DNA of 64,000 nucleotides from Sphaeramia orbicularis. Taxonomy: Eukaryota; Chordata; Actinopteri; Kurtiformes; Apogonidae. The notes under the pieces were generated by a model that was not told the origin of the DNA, made no database searches, and saw only the letters and a program-made list of their open reading frames with translations. The position numbers were made by a program, and so were the translations under genes. The DNA lies in the NCBI RefSeq assembly GCF_902148855.1, contig NC_043959.1, positions 15,681,790 through 15,745,789 of the forward strand, in the 5' to 3' direction. Of this stretch, positions 56,001 to 64,000 are shown piece after piece; position 1 is the stretch's first letter; the number at the start of each line of letters is the position of its first letter.

Positions 56001-59000
56001 TACCATGGTAAGAGACCAGTCCTACAGCGGAATTTATTGACCCTTTGCACGTTACGTCACGCACTGTTCACGCCACAAACGAGCGCCATGACGGACGGTG
56101 GAAGTGCTGGACTGAACTGGACAGCAAACCGACTAATATCGAATTTGATCTGAACGTTCTCGTTTTTGTTCGTTTTTAACCCTGCTTTTCACATACAGCG
56201 GTCGCACACAACAGTCCCAACCATAGTTTCAGCTGGTTCCAGACAGAGCCTGGTTCTGATGGACCTGATATTACAGATAGAACAGGCTCTGTTTGTGTCC
56301 ATAGCATATTAGCACCCCCAAATGCTAGCTAGGTGGTATACTGGGTTAACTACTATGAGCCACTATGTTCCAGTGGCTGTCATAAGTAGCCTTCAATATT
56401 AGCTCTGCTGTTGTAGTGTCTGCCCTTCTACCAGCTACACTATGTTCTATGAAATACTGTTATTGTCATTATGCTGTTCCATATGTTCTCGTGGTGGAAC
56501 TGTACATATTACTGTGTGTAGATAGTAGATAGGCCGCCACTTCAACAACAGAGCTAATATTGTAGTCTACTTACGACAGCCACTAACATTATTACACAGT
56601 GTTAGTTAATTAGAGCTGCTTTTGGTTACAGTCTATTTGAGTTTGGATGGCATGCTGGGGGAAACATTCAAAAAACATACACAGCTAGCTAGCTAACATT
56701 AGCTGTATCTTTCCTTAACCATTATGAGATACATTCCTCTGCCGTGAGCGCAGTACAGCGACTCAGTAATGTAAACTGAGACTAAGAACTGGTATCATTC
56801 AGACTTTTGTATGCTTTTAGGTCAGCACCTGTGTATGGGGACACTCCATTTAGAACAGAATGGTACAGACCGTGTGCTTTAAACTCCAGTAGACTGGAGG
56901 ATTTTGCTAGATCCATAAACACATCAGGAAGGAGAAGGTATGGGTCGGTAGCTAGTCGTGTTATCGCTAGCTTCTCCAAATAGCATTCTTTCTGCCATCC
57001 AGTAAGGTTAGTCACTTTGCAGGACAACTCCAAAACTATATTTTCAGTGCTGGTAGTCATAATCTGTCACTCATTCATTTGTTTGTTGTGTTGCTTTTGC
57101 CGTCCACCATGGCGCTGCACCCCTAGTCACATGATAACTGTGACGTCGATGCAAAGGGTCAGTGGGCTCTATGCACAGCCCCACTACTTCCTGAACTTCA
57201 GATGGATCCTTTATTTCTTGTCTTTCATTATTGGACACACTGATTAAACCAGGTGTGCCTAATTAATCAGTTGTCACAACAAGAAGTAGCAGACACACCT
57301 GGATTAATCAGTGTGTCCAATAATGAAAGACAGGAAATAAAGGACCCACCTGAAGTTCAGGAAGTAGTGGGGCTGTGCATAGAGTCCATACCAAACCCAG
57401 TCTCTTCACCCTTCAAACTGTCTTTAACAGATCAGATCCAGGTCACATATGGACACATTTACCTGCATCTGAACGAAGCCTAAGACTCAAATCTAAACAC
57501 ATGACGATAACTTGGATCAACCAATCAGTGATCTGCATGATATTACATCATGTTTTGTGTTATTTCTGATCTGATCTGGTCGGTGAAATGCGACACTAGG
57601 GGGCGTCACATGTCCGTCCTGACGTCCAGTCCCTGTGGAGGACCGGTGAGTCACCCTGTTGCCACGGTAACTCATCCAGTCTTGAAACACCTCTGTGATT
57701 GGTGGGCATACTCACCCACTACGACGGGCAGGACCCTCATGGCCTTCCTCTCGCGGCTGTTGATCTTGGTGCTCTTCTTCCTCAGCTGCTGTTGGTTGAA
57801 GCTCAGCGTGGGCACCGAGTTCTCGCGGTACTGTCTCGGGTACGGGACCTCCCGCTGCCGGTAGTCGTCGGTGTCGTCCAGGCGACGCTGGGCCAGGTCC
57901 CTCTCGACGATACGTGGGAGGGGCATGAGGAGGGGCCCAGGGATGGTGGGGATGGCCAGCGGGTGCAGGGCGGTGGCCACGGCAGCGTGCTGCAGCTTCC
58001 TGCAGGCCTCAATGCTGCTGCGCAGTTTGGCCTTACGCGCCTCCTCCCAGCGCCGCAGGCCGCGGAACACGCCGCAGTAGAGCACAACCATGATAGGACA
58101 CGGGATGAAGAAGGAACACACGGACGAGTACACCACGTAGGTGTTGTCCTCCAGCTTACACTCGCTGGGGTCGCGGTCTGGGACATTGTTGATGCCGAAG
58201 ACAACAGGCGAGGCCACGGCGAGCGCCAGCAGCCACGTGGCCGACAGCAGGACCAGCTGACGGTGGTCCACGTGTTTACGGTTGTAGTTCAGAGGAATGG
58301 ACACGGCGATGAACCTGCACAGAAACAGACACGAGGGTCGGAACAGATTCAACACTGTCACTAAACCTACAATGATAAGTCTGGCAAAAGCAAAGGATTC
58401 TGGGAAAGTGTCATCTTTACAGAACATGAACCATCAGCTGAATAATCACAGAAACTGTTGAAATCAGTGAGTTCAACCATCACATTAACATCTGATCCAA
58501 ACAGTTTGTTGAAGTTTGACGTGAACATGCGTCATCTGTGACCCCGCCCCCACCCTGCCCTGGCCCCGCCCCACCCCCCACAGACGTACCTGTCCACGCT
58601 GATGGCGCACAGGTTGAAGATGGACGCCGTGCACAGCATCACGTCCATGGTCATGAGGCCGTCGCACACCACGATGTTCAGAGACCACAGCCCACCCTGA
58701 AACTACAGAACCAAGACTGAGAACCAGCAGAACTGACAGTACCAGCAGAACCGACAGAACTGACAGAACCTTCAGAACACAAACTGAACCAACAGAACCA
58801 ACAGAACACAAAAAACCAAAAAGAACCAACAGAACCCACAGAACTGACAGAACCTTCAGAACACAAACTGAACTAACAGAACACAAAAAACCCAAAAAGA
58901 ACCAACAGAACCCACAGAACTGACAGAACCTTCAGAACACAAACTGAACCAACAGAACACAAAAAACCCAACAAGAACCAACAGAACCCACAGAACTGAC

Positions 59001-59398
59001 AGAACCTTCAGAACACAAGCAGAACCAACAGAACCCAAAAAAAACCCCAAAAAGAACCAACAGAACTGACAGAACCTTCAGAACACAAACTGAACCAACA
59101 GAACACAAAAAAACCAAAAAGAACCAACAGAACTGACAGAACTTTCAGAACACAAGCAGAACCAACAGAACCCAAAAAAACCCCAAAAAGAACCAACAGA
59201 ACTGACAGAACCTTCAGAACACAAACTGAACCAAGAGAACCAGCAGAACACAAAAAAAGAACCAACAGAACCTACAGAACCAACAGAACACAAACAGAAC
59301 AAAAAGAACCAACAGAACACAAGCTGAACCAACAGAACATAAACAGAACAAAAAGAATCGACAGAACATAAACAGAACCAACAGTAGAAGGATAGGAT

Positions 59399-59446
<48 letters not shown>

Positions 59447-60007
59447 GTCCTGGTTTGTGAGATCTTCCTGTTGTTCTCCATCCATGACTTCTCTAAATCC
59501 TGTTCCGCGCATGCGTCCCGGTGCAGATTACAGGTAACAGGATCATCGGTGTCTAATTCAGGAGGGCTTAACTAAGACCCCAGAGACCCGAACCTCCACC
59601 CGAACCTCCACCCGGATCTCCACCCGCAGAGGCATCACAAACCGATCCAACTGATGCGGAGTCGTACCAGACCCACCAGGTGTCACCTGTCCCATCAAAC
59701 CACCCTCAGCCACAGAGTCACGTGACCGGGTCGGACCTGGACCGGGTCTTACCTCTGCGTAAACGAAGAGCGGCAGAACCAGAACCGCCAGCAGCAGGTC
59801 CGCGAACGCCAGACTGACTATGAAGTAGTTTGTGGTGGTCTTCAGAGCCTTCTCCAGGTAGACGCTGACGCACACCAGCACGTTCCCGCCGGTCACCACC
59901 ACGATCAGAACCACCCCGAACACCAGCGCCGGCACGTTGTGGACCGGCACCGCGGACAGCGGCACTGTCTGGTTCCCGGGCTCCGACGCGTTCTCGGAGT
60001 CCTCCAT
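53018..60007 (-). CDS. drd4: dopamine D4 receptor (four coding exons)
   Basis: This is a class A G-protein-coupled receptor of the D2-like, Gi-coupled group. Exons are 60007-59753, 58702-58590, 58314-57716 and 53220-53018; phases agree and the total is 389 aa. Visible features are: an N-terminal Asn-X-Thr site (NQT); [10 protein letters not shown] in TM1; [18 protein letters not shown] in TM2; [20 protein letters not shown] with the amine-binding Asp in TM3; VDRF at the DRY position, as in human D4; [11 protein letters not shown] with the TM5 serines; [22 protein letters not shown] in TM6; NSALNPIIY in TM7; and a short tail ending SCC, the usual palmitoylation site. Exon 2 is taken to start TTTCAGGGT (Phe-Gln-Gly-Gly), using the TAG acceptor, because the D4 loop is E-F/V-Q-G-G. 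The third loop has no tandem repeat like the mammalian exon 3 VNTR. A 221-codon opposite-strand frame over exon 3 is a shadow. Confidence 0.96.
53262..53395. repeat. 12-bp minisatellite (CTGATATAGACC)n
   Basis: About eleven units with AGATATAGGC variants lie in drd4 intron 3, starting about 40 bases from the exon 4 acceptor. Confidence 0.9.
53578..53810 (+). mobile_element. widespread nonautonomous repeat (CCCGCCCCTCGAAGAAGAGG type)
   Basis: ACCCCGCCCCTCGAAGAAGA then GGCAAGGGCTATTGTTCTTGG starts a repeat I recognise from many fish and invertebrate genomes. It resembles the 18,193 element in layout (GC-rich hairpin, then TTTG-rich). The 3' limit is unclear. Confidence 0.5.
53814..53872. repeat. 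(GT)n microsatellite
   Basis: GT dinucleotides with GA and GC interruptions. Confidence 0.95.
54228..54285. repeat. ATT/AGT microsatellite
   Basis: ATT units are followed by six AGT units, in drd4 intron 3. Confidence 0.9.
54290..56037 (-). other. drd4: drd4 intron 3, unassigned part
   Basis: Unique-looking intronic sequence with no coding recognised. A short block at 55,570-55,650 (GGAACTTTACCAGGGAAAGT) resembles the ends of a fish MITE but its borders were not found. Confidence 0.35.
56038..57161 (-). mobile_element. DNA transposon remnant with 12-bp perfect inverted ends (1124 bp)
   Basis: TGACCCTTTGCA (56038-56049) is inverted exactly at 57150-57161. A second block ACGTCAC follows within 4 bases of each end. 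The minus strand keeps a 92-codon frame (57060-56782) that includes [24 protein letters not shown] and ADLKAYKSL. This resembles the N-terminal part of uncharacterised fish transposon proteins I associate with YqaJ-type nucleases; that link is from memory and tentative. The superfamily was not assigned. It sits in drd4 intron 3. Confidence 0.6.
57167..57384. repeat. long palindrome, 91-bp arms with 36-bp loop
   Basis: The left arm CTCTATGCACAGCCCCACTA...GATTAAACCAGGTGTG (57167-57257) pairs with CACACCTGGATTAATCAGTG...GGGGCTGTGCATAGAG (57294-57384). Only a handful of mismatches occur. It begins five bases after the inverted end of the 56,038-57,161 element. Confidence 0.85.
58720..59395. repeat. 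drd4 intron 1 minisatellite, unit about 70-90 bp
   Basis: CTGACAGAACCTTCAGAACA then CAAACTGAACCAACAGAACA and AAAAGAACCAACAGAACC recur seven or eight times between the exon 2 acceptor and a CA repeat. Minus-strand Val/Leu/Cys/Ser-rich frames ([13 protein letters not shown]) are by-products. The array begins about 20 bases from the exon 2 acceptor. Confidence 0.95.
59398..59441. repeat. (CA)n microsatellite
   Basis: About 22 CA dinucleotides next to the drd4 intron 1 minisatellite. Confidence 0.95.
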
Positions 60008-60240
60008 GGTCCGGGACGCACCGCCCCGGGGGGGGGGGGGGCTCTCATGGAAAACCGGGACCCGCGGGTCCGGGACTGGGGTGGGCACAGATCCGGTCCG
60101 GGGTTCTGGGAGGCGCAGGTCAGGTCCGGTCCGGTCCGCTCCAGAACGCGCGCTCCTAAGACTGCGCCTGCTCCGTGCGCTCCCGTCAGAAGAGTCAGAG
60201 ACGCATGATGTGGATCCGCTTAGACCGGCTGAGTCCTGAA
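60008..60240 (-). promoter_or_regulatory. drd4: GC-rich 5' UTR/promoter of drd4
   Basis: The stretch is CpG-rich, contains a 14-G run just upstream of the ATG, and has no TATA box. An in-frame GTG-started extension exists upstream of the ATG at 60007, but the ATG fits the length of fish D4 N-termini. Confidence 0.5.
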
Positions 60241-60765
60241 CCCTTTAAGGTCCCACGAGCACTCAGGGATCGATACTGATCTGATCACACAGACCCACAG
60301 GGGACCGGAAAGAGTCCTGGTCCTGAATCCAAACCATGAGTATTTTTACCACAAAAACAAAAAAACAAACGTATTTTTCGTTTTAATGTTAATGTAAAAA
60401 CATAGTTACACATAAGAAAACCATAAGTTAAACATATTAAAATAAAATATATTTAATTTAAATATGTTTTAAATCTAGTGAATTCTTCTGACTGTTTGTC
60501 TGTATTTTTTATAAACTTGTTTTTATTTTATTTGTATTTTTGTATTATATTATGTTTTGTATTTTATTTAATTTTATTTCATGTATATATTTTATATATA
60601 AACTCCTATTCTTTTCTTGTGTCCTTTCCTTTCGTTTCTCTTTCATCTTCAGTCTTTTCATATAAATGGAACATGAACTCATTTATTCATTTATTAATAA
60701 TCATTGATTCTAATTAAAGAATGGACTCTTGACGTTGACGGTTTTAGGTTCATGTTTCAGCTGAA
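60240..60765. other. AT-rich stretch upstream of drd4
   Basis: Nothing was recognised. A 79-codon hydrophobic frame at 60,478-60,717 reflects T-rich composition. Confidence 0.3.
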
Positions 60766-60769
60766 GCTG

Positions 60770-61145
60770 CTCGGTCTGGTTCTGGTTTTGATTCTGGTCT
60801 GGTTCTGGTCTGTTCTGGTTTTGGTCTGGTTCTGGTCTGGATTTGGTCTGGTTCTGGTCTGCTTCTGGTTCGGTTCTTGTCTGGTTCTGGTCTGGTTCTG
60901 GTTCTGGTTCTTGTCTGGTTTTGGTCTGGTTCTGGTGTGGTTCTTGTCTGGTTTTGGTCTGGTTCTGGTGTGGTTCTTGTTTGGTTCTTGTCTGGTTTTG
61001 GTCTGGTTCTGGTCAGGTTCTGGTTTATTTTTGTCTGATTTTCATATGGTTCTGGTCTGGTTTCGGTCTCGTTCTGGTCCGGTTCTGCTCTGGTTCTAGT
61101 CTTGTATTGGTCTTGTTTTTGTCTGGTTCTGATCTGGTTCTGGTC
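60770..61145. repeat. TTCTGGTCTGG minisatellite
   Basis: Degenerate 6-12 bp units (GGTTCTGGTCTGGTTTTGGT and similar). Trp/Phe/Gly/Val and Asn/Gln/Thr/Arg frames over it are artefacts. Confidence 0.9.
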
Positions 61146-61439
61146 ATTAACTGACCACATTAATCCAGTTTGGATCAGATTAAAGTGAAATTCCGCTGAT
61201 GGCCACTAGAGGCTTTTCCATAAAACACTGAACATGTTAAACCAGGACTGGTTCTGGTCTCTGGTTCTGGTTTTATTGGATCGTCTAATTAGGGATTGGT
61301 TCAGTTATTGATTATTGATCAATTTTAAATTGATGGACTTGACAGCTTCTGTTTATTGAATAAAACATTTTTTCCAGTGGTGGTTAAATTATTCAGTTAT
61401 TCTTACAGTTACTTTGATATTTGATGATGTTTGATTTTT

Positions 61440-61502
61440 ATTGACTTGTTGAGCTATTAATTAATTAATAAATTAATTAATTAATTAATTAATTAATTAA
61501 TT
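61440..61502. repeat. (ATTA)n repeat
   Basis: Alternating ATTA/TTAA units over about 60 bases. Confidence 0.85.
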
Positions 61503-61743
61503 GCTGTAGACTAATATTCTTAATTAAGTATTTAAGGGTCAGAACATTTTAATAATTGAATTCTTTCAAACATCTTGTTGTTTCCTGTAGTTCTTCTTCA
61601 TAATTGTTTGATTAATTTTTTACGGTATTTTACGACAGAACCAAACTACAATAAAGTCCGAATATTAACGGAAAAAACATTCAATATCAGAATATTCTGA
61701 AAACTATAACGGTATTAGTCATTTGTGTTGTTCAATTATTAGT

Positions 61744-61745
61744 TT

Positions 61746-61779
<34 letters not shown>

Positions 61780-62000
61780 GTTCTTGTTCTATTGGCTCTA
61801 GATAAATGGAGCTCTGGTTCTGGATGCAGTTTGAGGGTTCTGGTTCTATCAAGTCTAGATAAAAGTGGTTCTGGTTCTGGATGCAGTTTGAGGGTTGTGG
61901 TTCTATCGGGTCTAGATAAATGAGGTTCTGGTTCCGGATATCATCTGCAAGTTCATGTTCTGGTTCAGAATGTGGTCTGAGGGTTTTGGTTCTGGTTCTA
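61744..62000. repeat. (GAAA)n followed by about 67-bp minisatellite
   Basis: Nine GAAA units precede three to four copies of a unit containing GGTTCTATCGGGTCTAGATA and GGATGCAGTTTGAGGG. Confidence 0.85.
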
Positions 62001-62451
62001 TTGGGTCTAGATGACTGCCGGTTCCATCCTAAAGGGGGCACCGTCTTTAACCCCGCCCCCACCGTGTTTGCCCCGCCTCCATGTTGTCTGACCTCTATAT
62101 GACCTGTCACATGATTGAAAACCCAAACACTGGGTCCAAAGGTGAGCGTTGCACTCCCATGAGGCTTTGCTGCGGCTGACCTTTGACCTTTGACTCGTTC
62201 ATAATGGGTTTAATCCTAGAGTCGAACAGAGTCATGAATTAGTGATGTTTCTATTTTAGACCATATTAATATCAGTGAGTAGTGCATTATGGGAGAAAAC
62301 ATCCACGTCTTCCACGTCTCCTCCTTCTATTGGACCACTTAAGTCTGTGATTCTGTTCGGTCTGGTCCATGTTCCTCCAGTAATTAGACCGATCCCATCA
62401 GTCAGTGTCTGCAATACATATTTAACACAGCTCATTTATTCATGTCCGCTG

Positions 62452-62795
62452 TTCATCGTCATCATCTTCAGGATCTTCATCATCATCCTCATCTTCCTCC
62501 TCCTCCTCCTCATCATCTTCATCATCATCATCCTCATTATCATCCTCTTCATCTTCATCATCATCCTCCTCCTCCTCATCATCATCTTCATCATCATCCT
62601 CAACATCATCTTCATCCTTATCATCATCCTCATCATCATCTTCATCATCCTCATTATCATCCTCTTCATCATCCTCTTCATCTTCATCCTCATCATCTTC
62701 ATTATATCCTCTTCATCTTCATCCTCCTCCTCATCATCCTCCTCCACATCATCTTCATCATCCTCCTCATCTTCATTATCCTCATCATCTTCCTC
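62452..62795. repeat. TCATCATCC/TCC triplet repeat
   Basis: An array of CAT, CTT and CCT triplets. Glu/Asp-, Met/Arg- and Ser/Ile-rich frames over it are artefacts of the repeat. Confidence 0.95.
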
Positions 62796-63067
62796 AGACT
62801 GAGTTGAAAACATGCTGAGGTGAAAATAAAAACAGACTCTGAACTTTTTCCTTTTGACGTTCGTTCACTGTCTCTTTATAAAAACTCTTTCAGCTTGAAG
62901 TTGAATTCCACTTCTGATCTTTGGGCTTAAATGTGTGTTTTCAACTGTTTCAACTGAGCCTCAGTTTCACAAACAACAGGAATGGGATTAATGTTTAAGA
63001 CGATTAGGTTTTTGGTTCCTGTTACGTCACTAAAGAAAAACCTCAGAGTCCAAAGTTTAACAAAGGC

Positions 63068-63580
63068 CGAGGTGTTTGGTACCAGACTGAAAACAGACCA
63101 GGAGGCGTTTGGTACTGGGTTGAAAACAGAACACAGGAGGCGTTTGGTACCGGACTGAAAACAGACCAGGAGGCGTTTGGTACCGGGTTGAAAACAGAAC
63201 ACAGGAGGCGTTTGGTACTGGGTTGGAAACAGAACACAGGAGGTGTTTGGTACCGGGTTGGAAACAGAACACAGGAGACATTTGGTACCAGGCTGAAAAC
63301 AGACCAGGAGGCGTTTGGTACCGGGTTGGAAACAGAACACAGGAGGCGTTTGGTACCGGGTTGAAAACAGAACAGGAGGCGTTTGGTACCGGACTGAAAA
63401 CAGAACACAGGAGGCGTTTGGTACCGGACTGAAAACAGAACAGGAGGCATTTGGTACCGGACTGAAAACAGAACAGGAGGCGTTTGGTACCGGACTGAAA
63501 ACAGAACAGGAGGCATTTGGTACCGGACTGAAAACAGAACAGGAGGCGTTTGGTACCGGGTTGAAAACAGAACACAGGAG
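63068..63580. repeat. about 35-bp minisatellite (GGAGGCGTTTGGTACCGG)n
   Basis: The unit is AGGAGGCGTTTGGTACCGG followed by GTTGAAAACAGAACAC, about fifteen copies with two length variants. Frames reading Thr-Gly-Gly-Val-Trp-Tyr and its complement are by-products. Confidence 0.95.
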
Positions 63581-64000
63581 GATTTGGGTCCCATTTGGAT
63601 CCTCGTGGACTCAGACATAAACCAGGTGGTTCTGAGAGCTGAAGGCGGATCCAGACTCTGTGGTTCAGGTTCCATCTGTACCCAAACAGGAGGAACCCCC
63701 CCCAGACCCTGATAGACTGCAGTCCTGTCCCAGTGTCGCCCCCTGCTGGTAACATTCACCTGCACCAAAGAGGGAAGAAACGGATCCAACCGAACCAGAA
63801 CCAGGCCTTCATCAGTTTTACATCCAAAGTCATCCAGGATTTAACTGGAATGAGCTTCAACTCACTGAAACATGAATCTGTTTGGGTCCAAAAAAAAAAG
63901 GATCAAATTAAAGTTTTCATATGTTTTAAAAGTGTTAGTTTGTTTGTAAAAATGTACGTTTATGAAATGGTTTTTAACCAAAGGTCAAAGTTCATCACAT

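Noticed and set aside
57699-58364. 221-codon plus-strand frame
   Set aside because: It is antisense to drd4 exon 3, GC-rich with no recognisable domain.
58485-59512. Overlapping [13 protein letters not shown]-type frames in drd4 intron 1
   Set aside because: They are products of the intronic minisatellite.
62275-63789. Acidic, His-rich and Gly-Thr-Trp-rich frames of 100-250 codons
   Set aside because: They come from triplet and 35-bp tandem arrays, open in several frames on both strands.

Overview
The window is vertebrate nuclear DNA, most probably from a percomorph teleost fish. Coding exons are short, bounded by GT..AG introns, and encode proteins that align closely with human ones. They sit in AT-rich sequence full of microsatellites, minisatellites and small fish-type DNA transposons. 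There are no bacterial operons, CRISPR arrays, tRNA or rRNA genes that I can see. The family assignments below are recognised by eye from remembered protein sequences; no database was searched.

Six genes are supported. From left to right they are: csnk2a2 (first coding exon only, minus strand, running off the left edge); znf319 (minus, 9.25-13.9 kb); jph3 (minus, five coding exons, 19.7-27.8 kb); psmd13 (minus, thirteen coding exons, 36.5-43.8 kb); sirt3 (plus, about eight coding exons, 44.75-48.7 kb); and drd4 (minus, four coding exons, 53.0-60.0 kb). Splice phases were followed base by base. psmd13 closes to 378 aa, drd4 to 389 aa, jph3 to 847 aa and sirt3 to about 349 aa. znf319 closes to 583 aa only if one base is missing from an A run. 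The left three genes correspond to human chromosome 16q neighbours and the right three to human 11p15.5 neighbours, so the window spans a junction of two human synteny blocks.

The genes do not form a pathway. They are a kinase catalytic subunit (CK2 alpha prime), a zinc-finger protein, a junctional membrane-complex protein of excitable cells, a proteasome lid subunit (Rpn9), a mitochondrial NAD-dependent deacylase and a D4 dopamine receptor. The one regulatory pairing is psmd13/sirt3, arranged head to head about 0.94 kb apart as in mammals, with a palindromic NRF1-type site just upstream of psmd13.

The rest is repeat-rich. Minisatellites with units of about 10 to 90 bp occur in or beside every complete gene. 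One lies inside the jph3 coding sequence, where about 13 ten-residue repeats lengthen the protein. Transposon remains include an hAT-like element with an 8-bp target duplication, a TTAA-flanked piggyBac-like MITE, a fold-back element with Harbinger-like coding remains, a 1.1-kb element with 12-bp inverted ends beside a 91-bp-arm palindrome, and a degraded L2-like LINE. I found no clear novel biological system. The most unusual items are the jph3 repeat expansion, the znf319 single-base break and the nested palindromic elements in drd4 intron 3.
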